64,000 nucleotides of DNA from Seminavis robusta (GCA_903772945.1 CAICTM010000066.1:62001-126000); one strand, 5' to 3'; counted from the stretch's first letter, positions 22,506-34,051 are shown. The notes: a model not told the origin generated them from the sequence alone. A program made the numbers and translations.

Positions 22506-23240
22506 AGCAAAAGATACAGAACTGGTACCAGGTACCTCAAATACCGTCAACTCACTCAACGTTGGTTTTATCATTGGAAACGGTAGGAGCCCAAACGGTA
22601 CTATTATACTGTAGTAAACGGTGGAGCCCAAACGGTCGAGCCAAAGAAATGAATTCATGAAGTGAGACCGATTGCTTTGAGCCAAGCCAAGCCAAGCCAA
22701 GCCACACCGGCAGGGTATTTTTTAAAGTTCAAAACACCGCATGTACATTGTACATGTAGACTGCAATGGTGCCGCCAGCTACCAAAAAGAAGACAGGATC
22801 CTCATCAGGATCGTCGGGACGTGGTGGACCTGGTACTGTATGGATTGGATTGGATTCGATTCGATTCTTTGATTTTGTGAGGCTGGCAAGCCACACAGGC
22901 AAGGTCCGGGGCAGTTATCTTTGGTCCCTTCAAAAGTTTAAAAACACCTGCGACCCAGCCGAGCACACATTGCTACAACGTACCGGTACTCCGGCGATTA
23001 CGGTATGACCATACTAGCTAGAGTAAGTCGAGAATTCTCAATTTTTCTAAGAGCAGTCCCTACCGATACCGTAACAAGGGGCTTGACCGCATGTTGGATG
23101 TTTGCCACCGTGATATTTTATTAATAAGATGATGTTACGATGTACCATACCTCCTCTTTAGATCTACTCTTTATCCTTACTGTTTACAGCGGATACTAGA
23201 CTACTCTTGAAAAAGTCTTTTGAAGAATCAAGTCTCCAAC

Positions 23241-23594
23241 ATGACAGGCTCCTCTTGTTTGGTTATTGGTTATGCTGGAACTGTGGCAGCGAGCTTCTTA
23301 CGTTCGATTGAACCGGTTGACTCTTCTTCCAATCCATTCCGTTCGACGCACTACTGTTTGACGCACTACTTCTTCGGAACAGCGGCAGTTTTTCTTGCAA
23401 GGGCATCCATTTTCATAGACATACTACTAGTAGTACTTGGCAGCCTCCAGATTTCCACAGTCCGCTGCAAAACCCATTTTCGTGAGCATATTTCAGACAG
23501 TCCAAACGTCCATGCAATGGAAGGACGGCTTGCCTTGAGTAAAATCACTGGAAAGCGCAACATTCAACATCTTCGAACAGAGCTTCTACACTGA
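23241..23594 (+). CDS. Doubtful ORF with two hydrophobic segments
   Basis: A 117-residue frame from ATG 23241. It has a weakly hydrophobic start and a stronger span (FIDILLVVLGSLQI) near residues 65-78. No family features. Surrounding sequence is repetitive and gene-poor, so chance is a fair explanation. Confidence 0.2.
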   Translation: MTGSSCLVIGYAGTVAASFLRSIEPVDSSSNPFRSTHYCLTHYFFGTAAVFLARASIFIDILLVVLGSLQISTVRCKTHFREHISDSPNVHAMEGRLALSKITGKRNIQHLRTELLH

Positions 23595-24126
23595 GGAATG
23601 ACCCTGGCCATGGAATCCCTATTTTAAATATACTCCGTGTAAACATCGAATCTCCATTCGCGCCAATTCTTTGAAAATAAGCGCCAGGTGTGCTTACCAG
23701 TGCTTACTGTACCACTGACCACAACTATGCATCACTTCGCTCCTCACCCCAGTTGCATAAAGCGAAAGCTACCACTACTACTACTAAAGAGGAGTCAGAA
23801 AAGGTAGTAAGCTTAGGCAAAGAAGAGTGGAAACCACAGCTATCACAACTGTTTCTACCGTAGTTTTAACAGGAATCTATAGCTCGCTTGCTACCGCTAC
23901 CGCAACTCTACAGGATGACTTCTTTTACCGCTGACAGGTGTCAAAATGGATTCTCGTTTTGGCCAAACCGAAATCGAAAGCGGTCATTTCTAACAGAAGT
24001 GGTCATTTCGCGAATCCTGCATTGAAATGACTAGTTGGAATAAAGAAAAGATTGAAGCTAATAAAATGAATTTTATCACCATGGCAACAGTGGTGACCAA
24101 ATGGCTATTAGCTTTACCAATACATT

Positions 24127-24203
24127 GAGATAGCTAATGCTTTCAGAGGAGTAGCTCCCCAACACACTCACAGACACTCCTCTTCAAAAGCATTAGCTAT
24201 CTC
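24127..24203. repeat. Hairpin: 26-28 bp inverted repeat with short loop
   Basis: The left arm at 24127-24152 (starts GAGATAGCTAATGCTTT) pairs with the right arm at 24176-24203 (ends AAGCATTAGCTATCTC) with one small bulge. The loop is 23 bases. Could be a small foldback element, a structured RNA or a precursor-like hairpin. The sequence alone does not decide. Confidence 0.75.
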
Positions 24204-25633
24204 CAAGGTTTCCTATGGAGCCCACCAAAAAGCAGGCTGGAATTCCATTTTGTTGTCATTCTGCCATGCATTTCTCCATGGGAAAGGTGCTCCTGTCCTC
24301 ACGCTCAGCACTCAATCTACACAGTAGAGCCTAGTAGAGGACTGGGAGGCTTTGCATGAAGACTGGAGGACCCATCCCAAAGGTTCAAAGGAGAATTGTG
24401 GCTCCAAGGTGGCAAAAAATGCAGATTCAGTCTTTTGTTTTCAATCGACCACTCAGCACAGTAGTAGAGTAGATGCAGCTTGTTCCTTTTGTAGTAGTAG
24501 CAGTAGCAGAGACTTCACGGCCGATGGCCGATCCATGGAGAAGACTCGACTTGCTCCGTGGATTCAAGCATCCCCCAAATGCTGTAAGTGATCCGGAGAA
24601 GTTTTCGAGGCGTTGCTTTCGCTTGTTGTTACACTAGTAGTATTCGCTTGTTGTTGCCTTCACGGTCGAGGCTTCGATCGTCGCTCCGTGGAAGAGGAGG
24701 CGCCATGGTCGCTCCGATCGATCGGTCGCTCCGCGGAAGAAGAAGAAAGAAGTCATCAACCAGCCGTCAACCGATCCGTAGTACGAAAGAACGGCCGCCG
24801 CTGCCGCTAACCAAACGAGAGGAGCCTGTCATGGTGGTGAGTAGTAGCCTTTGTTAAGAGGAAGAGGAGGAAGCATCATCTTGATAGAGCAAAGATAGAG
24901 GTATCCATCGAAACAATAATGAAAGCGGCTTGGATCGATCCGAGCTCCGGAGCGGAGTGATGTCAGTTGAGTTTAAGGCCAAGGCTATATATCCCCTAAG
25001 TCTTTTCACGGAACGTTCCTGGAAGTTCCGGTTCGCATTCGAATGTCGTATCGGGAGCGGGCTTGCGTTTGTCGCGATAGTTTAGATTCAGCCTGTACCA
25101 TACCGTACCGGTACAGAAACTTGGCCCCCTAAAATAATGAGCTTGCTACTCTGACGAACGAGTCCGGATTTTTCAAAAAGTCCGGATTTTTCTTGCTGTA
25201 TTCAACTGAAAGGTCCAGATTGATCCAGATTGATCATTGACCCTAACCCTGAAGCAATCCTGACTTTTCAGTCTGAGAGTGTAGATTTGCTAAGACTTGA
25301 CTGGGGCATCCAAAAATCCGGACTAAATCGTCATCAGAGTAGCTTGGGACAACGCATTATTTCCTACCGCTTTGAGTCCACTTTTCCACGCCAGGCTAAA
25401 AGTGGAGATGACGCCATGTACAGGATTGAATTCAACTCCACCCATGACTCCAAAGATCGAAGCCCCCCACCAAGTCGCCTCACACACACCACACCAACAA
25501 GACCTAAAAAAGAGCTTTGCTTTCTTATCATTACGAGTTTCCATTCAGCCACCAGACGACGAGGCTGAGTAATAAGAACGTCGGCAATCCGCTTCAGCTT
25601 ACATAGAGTTTCTTTCCTTGAACATCCGCAACG

Positions 25634-26128
25634 ATGAGCGTGTTTCTAACCAAAGAGGCGTTGGTGTACACTGCTTTTACGGTGGACGCCTTGAACACGT
25701 TTGTCACGTTTCCCATGTTTGTCACCAAAGGTCCCAAATGGGCATTGGACGCGCTGCTTTCAACCAAAGAAAAGGAAGAAGATAGTACCATCTTAGAAGA
25801 CGTGAACCGCAAGTCGTTTGAAAAGATTTGGGAGTTGTTCATGGTCGCGTACGAAGGATACTTTGGTTTTACTGCCAGCACGTTGGTGTGCATTTATCAA
25901 CACCCTCAAACCATCCCCGTCTTTTCCTATTCCTTGTTTGCCTTGTACGCTTATAAGTTGAAGTATCTTTGGTCCAAGTACTCAGCCATACCAGCTGACA
26001 CAAAGGACGATGATTACCACAAGATGGAAACGAAGACCAAGTTGCAGAGCGTCATGTTCTTCTTTTTGCCATGCTATGGTGGATACTGTGCTGTGCATTC
26101 CCTGGAACTATTCCGTGGCAGGAAGTAG
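25634..26128 (+). CDS. Small multi-pass membrane protein, unknown
   Basis: A 164-residue intronless frame from ATG 25634, in the context ACGATGAGC. Hydrophobic segments lie near residues 8-28 (VYTAFTVDALNTFVTFPMFV), 74-94 (YEGYFGFTASTLVCIY), 95-110 and 138-155 (VMFFFLPCYGGYC), so three or four membrane passes are likely. The charged loop between the first two (STKEKEEDSTILEDVNRK) should face the cytosol. The C-terminus LFRGRK is basic and could act in ER retention. No domain recognised. It stands alone among gene-poor DNA but has the composition of a real gene. Confidence 0.62.
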   Translation: MSVFLTKEALVYTAFTVDALNTFVTFPMFVTKGPKWALDALLSTKEKEEDSTILEDVNRKSFEKIWELFMVAYEGYFGFTASTLVCIYQHPQTIPVFSYSLFALYAYKLKYLWSKYSAIPADTKDDDYHKMETKTKLQSVMFFFLPCYGGYCAVHSLELFRGRK

Positions 26129-27576
26129 TGAGATGGATTGTTGCTGACAAAAGGCAAGATGTCCAGAAGATGTTCTCTGTATTTGTTTTGTTTCGGCTGC
26201 TGTTTTGAAACTATCGTAGTTAACTACTCTAGCTAGAGTGGCAATAGAAACGGATGTTCCGTAGTCCGAGAGACTTTTTGAAGGAAGTTGGTACTGGAAT
26301 CGAATCTCAAAATCGAGGCTTACAGGTATTGGCTGGTCCTATGCTTCTATGATCCAGCAGCTGAGCAAAGGAGAGCAAAGGCGAATCTACAGCGGGGACT
26401 CATAAAACTTAAGCGGGCCAGCCAATTGTGGCATCCCAAGGGCTGCATCGTATTTTCTACTCCTGTTAGTACACTTTGGCCCGAGCTACGAGCTTTCTAC
26501 CTGTTGGGGGTACTAAATGGTTTTGGCTATATGAGCTACGGCACACAGAATGCCTCTGATGAGTTGTGTCAAGGATGAAACAGGGACATTGCCTTCCAGA
26601 AGCGAGGGAGAAGACACAAGCTGCAGGGACTGCGTCGCTCCCATGCGCTCCACAAGCCTTCTTCTGTGAGTGATATGATCTTTGATTTCAAGCCCTTCGG
26701 CCCTCGTGTTGGTCCCCAGTATTCTCCACGGAGCCTAGAGCCCCCAATTTCCCCTCTTCTTTTCCTAAAAGCCCCCCGCCGTAAATGACTTTCCTACTCG
26801 GACTCTACGGTACTTGCTAAAGCTAACATGTACAGTAGCTAGCTAGCAGCTAGCTCTATTCTCCGACTTCGACGCTGGGCCTATTCGCTTTTCGCGAGAG
26901 TGACTGGTGACTGGAGGAATTCAATTTTAAAATTGTTTGGACGCACATTCGTCTCTTGCACTGGACATTACAGAAAGCGAAAAGGCTGTCACGGCGTATT
27001 TTTTTATTTAAAATAGCTAGTGATACCGGTAGGCCAAAGGAACAACGGAACACCACCAAAGAATGCTTCCTTTTACAAGGTGATTTATGACCCCTCCCGT
27101 TATAATCAAGCTGCTGAGTCAGTACTCTCGTGACCACAGTTCACAGGGCTTTACTCAACTTCACTGGGTCGTCGGCTACCGTTCCTTTAAAAAGATGGTT
27201 TAGACAAAATATTTATGTAAAAAGTAAAACTTGCCTTTTCTTTGACAACCAATCGGCACCAATATCAGTCTACAGAAATGTTTTCTACAAATTAGTTCGG
27301 CAAAACATATTTTTTCCCATTTCTTACTGGTTTACCAGGAGGTGCCGTACATAGCTTGAATTCTTCGGAGTACTTAGAGAGAGCAGTCCAGAGAGTGAAC
27401 CCGAACAGCTTCGGAACCTCCCACCTCCCACCGCCCATCAATCCGAAGAGGTCAAGAAGACAGTCTCGCAACTCGCAACACAAGCAGCTTGCCAACTTGC
27501 CAACAGCAGCCGCAGCAACCAAAGCACCGTAAAACAACAGCAATTAACTACAGTACAGTACTTGTTTTTGAAGACG
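26129..27576. other. Intergenic stretch
   Basis: Holds AGCTAGCTAG runs near 26838. The open frames 26288-26578 and 26856-27137 show no family features. The end includes the upstream region of the beta-propeller gene. Nothing else seen. Confidence 0.45.
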
Positions 27577-29475
27577 ATGGAACCTGCAAGCACCACTCTA
27601 GCTCAAAGCGAGGACATGAATAGCAGCATGCCCGAAGACAGTGTCCCGGAAAGCAGCGCCATGGCAAAGTCCCTGGAAGACTTGCACCAGCAACTGGAAG
27701 AGTTGCATCAGCAAGTGGACCAGAAGGGTATGCTACGGAGTGTCGAGCCTCCAACGAACGATGAAGGACGCTCCGCCGTGGATCCCCAGTCTCTTCCGGG
27801 CGCCTATGCGGAATCCGCATTTCGAAGAGGCAGCAATCCGCAACCGCGGCGTCGATCTTCCTACAACAGTTGCGTGGGTAGTAGCAGTGGTCATCAGGAA
27901 GAATCAACTAGCAGCAGCAGAGAAACTGGAGTGCAACAACACGAGAATACCATCGCGACATCCCACGACGACGAAGAAGCCGCGACTGCGACCCTGGTCA
28001 ATGCCGAACTGGCCCCGGCCGACTACGAAGACATTGTGGCGGAGCGAGATGAACTACGACAAAAAATGGACTCCATCCCAGAAGCCAAGGCGCTTCCACA
28101 ACGCAAAAAGATTTCCGTTTGGATTTGGGTTGTTTCCGTGGTGGTGTTGGTGGCCGCCTTGATTGTCGCCATTTACGTGTCGGTAACGGCCACCGGCTTG
28201 GACGACACCGCCAGTACGACAAAAGAAAACAACACCCACCTGAATGATCCCTTTTGGACGTCCAAAAAACTAGGGCAAACGCTGACGGGTGTGGAGAATT
28301 TTGACGAATTTGGAGAAAGTCTAGCGCTTTCTGGGAATGGCCAAACCGTGGCGGTGGGAGGAGAAGAAGCGGTCGAATTTAGAGGTCGAGTTGTCGTGTA
28401 TCGGTTAGATGACAGTCATCAGCCAGAGTGGCAGCAATTGGGATCCGAAATCGTGGGAGACATGCAAGGCGACGAGTCGGGTCGAGTGACTCTGGCCAGC
28501 AGTGGAAAGACATTGGCCATTGGTGGTATTGGAGCCTGGACGGAAGGAGGTGGAGACAAGGCCGGGAGAGTACGGACCTATCGATTGCGTGAAGAAGATG
28601 GCCAAGAAGCGACGTGGGAACCGTTTGGACAAGTAATAGAAGGCACACACGCCAGTGAACGCGTTGGAATGGATGTACAATTTTCGGCTGATGGATCCAT
28701 ATTGTCCGTCGGTGCGCCGGGAGCCGTAGAGACCAATCGGACTGGAATGGATGTTGGAGCTGCTCGCGTCTTTCGATACAATGAAACTACCGATCGGTGG
28801 GACAAGATGGGCCAGGAGTTGCATGGTATCAAAGAATTGGATTTCTTTGGCCACATGACAGCACTCTCGGAAGATGGACTCGTGTTGGCAGCGGGAGGAT
28901 ATGGTTTCGACGCCAATGGCGAACGGTCGGGCGTGGTGCGGGTCTACGACTTTGACGCACAATCCTCCTTGTGGAAACAGCGCGGGCCAGACTTTTACGG
29001 TGAAAACACAAAAGATGAAGTGGGCCGTTCCATCTCCCTCTCGTCGGACGGAAGAACCATTGCCTTTGGAGCGTTCAAACACAATAATGGAACCGGGAGA
29101 GTGTACGTGCACCACTGGGAGGACAGCGGCGAGTGGAAACAAATGGGTCAACCCGTAGATGGCTTCAAGGAAGGTGATCGTCTCGGTAGATCCGTTTATC
29201 TTTCCGGAGATGGCTCTGTTATGGCGATTGGTGCCGTTTGGAATGACGATGTAGGGGTCCGGGGCGGCCATGTACGTGTCTTTCAATGGAACAGCAACGC
29301 TACCAATGAATCGTGGGAACAGGTCGGACCTCCCATCAGAGGGAATGCCAATGAATGGTTCGGGAGAAGGATTTCCATCTCCCGAGATGGGACAACGCTT
29401 GCCATTGGTGGGCCTTTCCATCTCAATCCCGCTGGAGCCAAAGTTGGTAAAGTCGAGGTGTACTCGTTGCCATGA
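27577..29475 (+). CDS. Membrane-anchored beta-propeller protein (FG-GAP/integrin-like repeats)
   Basis: A 632-residue intronless frame. The start is the ATG at 27577; the frame opens upstream only with TTG. The first 175 residues are polar and probably disordered, with a short coiled coil (LEDLHQQLEELHQQVDQK) and an Arg-rich patch. One strong membrane span follows near residues 180-200 (VWIWVVSVVVLVAALIVAIYV), giving a type II protein. The rest is six or seven repeats of about 50-60 residues with the pattern FG-x-S-(L/V)-(S/A)-L-S-x-(N/D)-G-x-x-(L/I/V)-A-x-G-(G/A), then VRVY, as in FG-GAP propellers. Several Asn-x-Ser/Thr sites lie on the outer part. Likely a cell-surface or endomembrane binding protein; the ligand is unknown. 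Such repeats are common in diatoms. Confidence 0.78.
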   Translation: MEPASTTLAQSEDMNSSMPEDSVPESSAMAKSLEDLHQQLEELHQQVDQKGMLRSVEPPTNDEGRSAVDPQSLPGAYAESAFRRGSNPQPRRRSSYNSCVGSSSGHQEESTSSSRETGVQQHENTIATSHDDEEAATATLVNAELAPADYEDIVAERDELRQKMDSIPEAKALPQRKKISVWIWVVSVVVLVAALIVAIYVSVTATGLDDTASTTKENNTHLNDPFWTSKKLGQTLTGVENFDEFGESLALSGNGQTVAVGGEEAVEFRGRVVVYRLDDSHQPEWQQLGSEIVGDMQGDESGRVTLASSGKTLAIGGIGAWTEGGGDKAGRVRTYRLREEDGQEATWEPFGQVIEGTHASERVGMDVQFSADGSILSVGAPGAVETNRTGMDVGAARVFRYNETTDRWDKMGQELHGIKELDFFGHMTALSEDGLVLAAGGYGFDANGERSGVVRVYDFDAQSSLWKQRGPDFYGENTKDEVGRSISLSSDGRTIAFGAFKHNNGTGRVYVHHWEDSGEWKQMGQPVDGFKEGDRLGRSVYLSGDGSVMAIGAVWNDDVGVRGGHVRVFQWNSNATNESWEQVGPPIRGNANEWFGRRISISRDGTTLAIGGPFHLNPAGAKVGKVEVYSLP

Positions 29476-30326
29476 ATGCTGCTTGGAACGCTGAGATCCT
29501 CTGTTGCGATTTTCCAATGGTGGACAATGGGGAGACATCCACCTCGTTTGCCTCTCGCTGAGAACGTTAGGAACGAATACTTTGGGCCTCATCAAACCAC
29601 ACAGCAAGGATGAACACGAGAGAGCCACCTATTTTGCCAATGGGCGAGAACGTTAGGAACTAGTTCGTGTGTTTTGCCTCATCAAACCACAAAGCAATGC
29701 AATGTCATTCATTAGGCAAGCAAAGATTGAAGGCAAAAGTTGTGGCAAAAATGAAACAGCTGCCAACGTACGGTAGATGCAAGACCTCGCGAGGACTTTC
29801 CCAGGAGGGGTGACGACAGGCAATCCAAGTGGACTTTTTGTAGCTAGATATTTTTAGGTACCTTATAGGTGATAGGTAGAAACAGGACTTTTTGCGTTCA
29901 GAATCTATAAATGAACAGGCTCTTGGGAGGTTGAAGCCCTTAATTGTTCCTGCGGCAGGCAGAAATCCTCTCAGAATGTGTTGTGTTGAGTTGGACACAG
30001 TTACATATACGCTGTTTGATTGCAGTGTGTCCAATTCCTCCAAGTATGGCACTCCTTGTCGGTGGTCTGAACCTCAAATCCTTTGTAGCCATCGTAGCAT
30101 CCAAGAGTCCTGTAAATAGGGGCAGGCAACATTGCCAAGTCAATACCTTGTGCTCGAGGAGGCTCACCGGCCATCAACACCAGTAAGTAAATGTTTTCCG
30201 CATCGGAATGCGCTGGCAGTTGTGACACTGAGTAGGCAACCCTACTGACTGTTGTTGCAACTTAGAAAAGGCGGCGTCTCTGCTTATTCAATTTGAGTGG
30301 CATGTCGCATACCATTACACTACCGG
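29476..30326. other. Intergenic stretch between convergent genes
   Basis: Contains a short direct repeat: GAGAACGTTAGGAACNA followed by a TTTGCCTCATCAAACCACA-like segment, near 29560-29605 and again 29645-29692, in the 3' UTR of the propeller gene. No gene seen. Confidence 0.5.
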
Positions 30327-30968
30327 CTAAAAGGCCGCCCTTACAAAGGCTTCCAGATCGGCTTTGGCCGCCTTGGTTTTGGCTACAACTTCGGCCTCGC
30401 TCTTTTTGGACGCTGCCATACTGATGTTGAATATTGTTTCCTTGACCTTTTTGGCCTTGACTTGTACTTCGGGAGATGACTCTTTGGCAATCATATTGAG
30501 CGTTTGCGCCAAAGTGCCCAACGGACCCGTGAGAATTCCCTGAACTTGACTCCATTTCTTATCGGCTGCCAATGCCGGAATATCCTCGAGCCGTTTGGTG
30601 GCATCCAAGAGCCGCGTCAATTGAGTCTTTGGATCCGGACGCTTGTAGAGGAATGCATCTGGGTCGGCCATTGCATTCTTTTCCATGAGAAATTCAATGT
30701 AACTCGGGAGTTCCAGGTTGGCCATCTCGCCATTGGAAGCACTGACTGGCTGTGGTTGTCCTGCTGATATGGCAACTAGTAGTGTAGCTGATGCCTGAAG
30801 GAATGCCCTTCGATCTTGAAATAGAGAAGCATCATGAGGGTGCGACGAATGTTCGACGGTTGACTGGGAAACCGGCACGGAGCGACATTCCATGAAGCCA
30901 AAAGAAAGAGCCTGCCCCAGTTGAAGGAGCAACACAATCAAGAGAGTCGACAGCTGTTGAAATCCCAT
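30327..30968 (-). CDS. Thylakoid-lumen four-helix protein, PsbQ-like
   Basis: A 213-residue intronless frame, started at ATG 30968 because a signal peptide follows it directly. The first part is tripartite: a signal peptide (LLIVLLLQLGQALS then FGF, fitting the diatom plastid rule), a transit-like stretch, then a twin-arginine lumen signal (RRAFLQASATLLVAISAG ending VSA-SN). The mature part (about 140 residues) is helical: YIEFLMEKNAM, LTRLLDATKRLEDIPALAADKKWSQVQGILTGPLGTLAQTLNMIA, then two Lys/Ala-rich helices. Helix pattern and length resemble PsbQ and PsbQ-prime subunits of photosystem II, including the diatom Psb31-like four-helix proteins. The targeting signals are clearer than the family call. 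Confidence 0.62.
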   Translation of the reverse strand: MGFQQLSTLLIVLLLQLGQALSFGFMECRSVPVSQSTVEHSSHPHDASLFQDRRAFLQASATLLVAISAGQPQPVSASNGEMANLELPSYIEFLMEKNAMADPDAFLYKRPDPKTQLTRLLDATKRLEDIPALAADKKWSQVQGILTGPLGTLAQTLNMIAKESSPEVQVKAKKVKETIFNISMAASKKSEAEVVAKTKAAKADLEAFVRAAF

Positions 30969-32532
30969 TGTGGTACTGGTAAAGGGTGATGATAATGATG
31001 AAGGACTGTCGGGCAAGAGCTTTGTTGATGGCAGATGGCAACGTTTGCTGTCATTTTGTGGAGGGTGGGAACAGACAAGGATTATGTCACAGACGGTCTC
31101 GCCCTGCTCAACTGACCACCTTCGTCGGTCTGACCAAAACCGAATTGGAAGTTTTGGTTTGTGTAACCAAAACCTGCAGCCAGAGTTTTCAGTACAGTGT
31201 ACCGTACCAGGCACAGTCCATGAGTTAAGCTTACGAAACATAGATCCAGCAATGCTATTGAATCGACAAGATCTCTACTAGTGTAATGGGTATGGTCTAT
31301 TGTTTGGTAATTGGCGTTCTACTATTGTCTTACTAGCTAGTTACATCTATCTTATTGTACGAAGAAGTCTTTCGGGACTTGTGCATGCAGGAAAATGGGT
31401 ACAGAAACAGGAATCACCACCAAAACACTAGGAAATAACAAGGAAGGATGAATCCAATTGGAGGATTCCACTCTCTTGTGTGTGTGTTGTCGTCTCCTCG
31501 CTCCTGTTGCCTTTTAATGACTCGACGGAGATCTCCACCGTTCAGACTGCTGATAGGGCTTGAGTTAACAGACTCCTCCATAGCGATCAATCGGCAGCAG
31601 CAGCCTCTTCCTCTTCTTATCCGGAGCGACCGAAATGGACTCGACAATGGTAGTTCATCGGCTGTCAGCAGTACATCAGAGAAAACAACAAATAGATATG
31701 AGTTTTGTTTTCTGTGCTCAACTGCAGACGACCGGAGACTTACCATTGTTTTTCAAATTGCACCAACTTGGCCGTCATGGGCCGAGAACTGACTGCCATC
31801 CCACGGTCCATAGGATTGAATGAGGGATGGCTTTCATTTCTGCACCGGAGATGGTCGGCTTGAGTGAGGCTTGGATAACAGAGGGAGGATAACAGAGGTG
31901 CGACCGATTCGATTAGATTAATAAAACAACTCTGTTGACGGCCGAGCTCGGAATTCTCTCCTGCATACCATAGAAATACAATGAGGGAGAGAAGTCAGCG
32001 CTGTACCTTCAATTAACACTCTTGATAATAGGCTTACCTCGAATCGAATCAATCGATCGATCGGCCGATTGGATACATGTACAGCACTCACCATTGTTGT
32101 CGGCCAAGCTTGGATTTCTCTCCTGTTTACCATAGCTGTCACGCGAAGTCTGTTTGAATTCATGACTGTCAAAAAAGAGCACTCTCCAAAGCATTAGAGG
32201 TTCGGGTGTAGTCGAAAAGGTTGAGGTTAAACTGAGGTCATACGATGGTGTCTCGGTCGAACGTTATCTGTCCGTTTGCGCAGGGCGACACCGTCTGTGT
32301 TCTAATCTGTACATGGTCGGGAAAGCTAAAGATACATGAATCGAATCTTCACAAGGGTTAACGTTCTCGTAAACGTGCTGGTCCCAATTTTAGCCAGCAA
32401 GGCTGCGTTGCCACCCTTGAGGTTGGTGGAGCCGTCGTTTCGAGGCCCATGGCTTGGTCGGAGCCGCGACCATTCAATCACAGAAACTGGAGCTCACCAA
32501 GGCCAGTCGAGTATCGTGACAAATAGGCAACA
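30969..32532. other. Intergenic region with splice-like signals on the minus strand
   Basis: No confident gene. On the minus strand several strong donors (GTAAG near 31733 and 32036, GTGAG near 32090) and a duplicated 50-base segment (32140-32089 and 31975-31929) suggest either an unrecognised multi-exon gene or the remains of one. One frame, 31414-31746 (-), ends in a Trp-rich hydrophobic tail. I could not assemble a convincing protein. Confidence 0.35.
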
Positions 32533-34051
32533 ATGGTGGAAGAAGAAGCAAAGGAGGTGGTAGAAGAGTCAAAGGAAGCTTCAAGAGCTGAGGAATCCGC
32601 AGCTGAGAATGATGAAGGAGCCACAGCAGCTCCTGCAGAGAATGGGGGAACCAATTCTTCTGGCAATCGTGCCCAACTAGCGGAGCTTCCCATGGAATGG
32701 ACTCAAATGGGTCAATGCGACCCTGCCAATGCTCCTATTCATTATCCTTCCGATGTGGCTGAGATTTCTAAAAGAAGACACTGAAATCATGGTTGTGGGA
32801 ACAGCGGGACAAAAGATTACTCAAATTGGCCAGCAGTTTCATGAAACGGTATCTCCAGAATTGACACATTTGGTCCTTCGTTCCCATCTTATCAAGACCA
32901 TGGAAGGTTTGGAGGGACTCAAACACTTACAGCTCTTGGAGCTTTATGACAATATGGTTGATGAATTGAAGAATCTGAACGATGGCGAAGATGGGACTCC
33001 TGGAAGCACCCTCACCATTTTGGATATGAGCTACAATGTCATTCGAGACATGGAGCCTGTCTCATTCTGCCCCAATTTGACGGAATTATGTGAGTTAGCT
33101 GGACTGCAATTTGTGGGCCACAATCTTGTGGGCCTGGTGCATGCATTGAGAGGGCTTTCTTTTTTGTTGAATTGTAGCTGACCTTGTCGGTTTCTTTGCA
33201 TCAGACTTGGCCAACAACAAGCTCAAGTCAATGGCAGGTCTCAAAGGGTTGAGCAAGCTGCGTAAGATTGATCTCGGAGCTAACCGAATTAGGGTCATGG
33301 ATGGAGAAGAACTCTCAGGTCTTGTGAGTCTGGAAGAGCTCTGGCTGGGAAAGAACAAAATTGAGAAAATTGAAGGCCTGGAAAATGTGAGTAGTAAAAG
33401 ATTGTGATGCGTCCGCAGCTCTGGCTTCCTAGGTGTGTTTACTTTCCAACTTGCTTATCCATCCATGGTTTCACTTGATATCCTGTTCAGTTGAAGAAGC
33501 TACGTCGCTTGGATGTTCAATCCAACCGCATCTCAGAAGTGGAGAATCTGACCAGTCAGAATGACACTCTGGAAGAGTTGTACCTGGCGCACAATGGCAT
33601 TACTTCCGAGGGAATCACAGCGGAATCTGGCCTCGCTCAGACATTTCCCAAGCTGAATGTGTTGGATTTGAGTCGCAATCGCATCATCAGCACGGCTCCG
33701 TTGGCTCATTTGATCTCACTAGAAGAACTGTGGCTGTCTGGCAACAAGATTGCCAGTTTCACAGATGTAGAGCCCCTGAGCGCCTTGGGAAGCCATGGGT
33801 TGGATACACTTTACCTGGAATACAATCCCGTCGCGGACGAGTTTGAGTATCGAAAGAAATTAGCGGAACTGATAGCATCACTGAAACAGATTGACGCTAC
33901 AATGATTGGTGGTTTGGCTCAGCATGGAATTTTAGCGGCAAGAAACGGTGGAACTGCAGAGACTGTGGAGGAGCAGATGAGACGCCTCCAAGACGCTGCA
34001 ATAGCACGAGCCAAGCAACAAACTGAAGCGCAAAAGAAGACTGCTGAATAG
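32533..34051 (+). CDS. SDS22: SDS22-like leucine-rich-repeat protein (PP1 regulatory subunit 7), with an apparent one-base frameshift
   Basis: Three exons: 32533-33089, 33205-33386 and 33491-34051, with GT-AG introns at codon-consistent points. The protein has an acidic, Ala/Glu-rich N-terminus, then about ten 22-residue SDS22-type repeats (LTELYLANNKL, LRKIDLGANRIRVM, LEELWLGKNKIEKIEGLE). The LRR cap is LDTLYLEYNPVADEFEYRKKL...QIDAT. SDS22 binds and regulates protein phosphatase 1. The first exon reads in one frame to a stop at 32785, while the repeat region reads in another. Dropping one A from the AAAA run at 32770-32773 makes AEISKEDTE and brings all exons into frame (about 432 residues). 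An assembly error, a variant allele or a damaged gene are all possible. A start at ATG 32729 in the second frame would avoid the shift but gives an odd N-terminus. Confidence 0.85.

Larger units (their letters stand above)
20278..25633. other. Long gene-poor region
   Basis: About 5.4 kb without a convincing gene. It holds the inverted partners of the 12.8-kb repeat, a 70-bp direct repeat, a strong hairpin at 24127-24203, and several GGTACCGG-type palindromes (near 21570, 21672, 22525, 25090). Short open frames such as 24588-24857 are low-complexity. One weak candidate, 23241-23594, is listed separately. The last bases before 25634 should contain the promoter of the small membrane protein gene. 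Confidence 0.5.

Noticed and set aside
24588-24857. Arg/Ser-rich 89-residue frame
   Set aside because: Low complexity, next to inexact repeats, no upstream signals and an equally open alternative frame.
28405-29628. 407-residue open frame on the minus strand
   Set aside because: Antisense shadow of the beta-propeller gene; the plus frame has repeats, a membrane span and an ATG, while this one has no domain.
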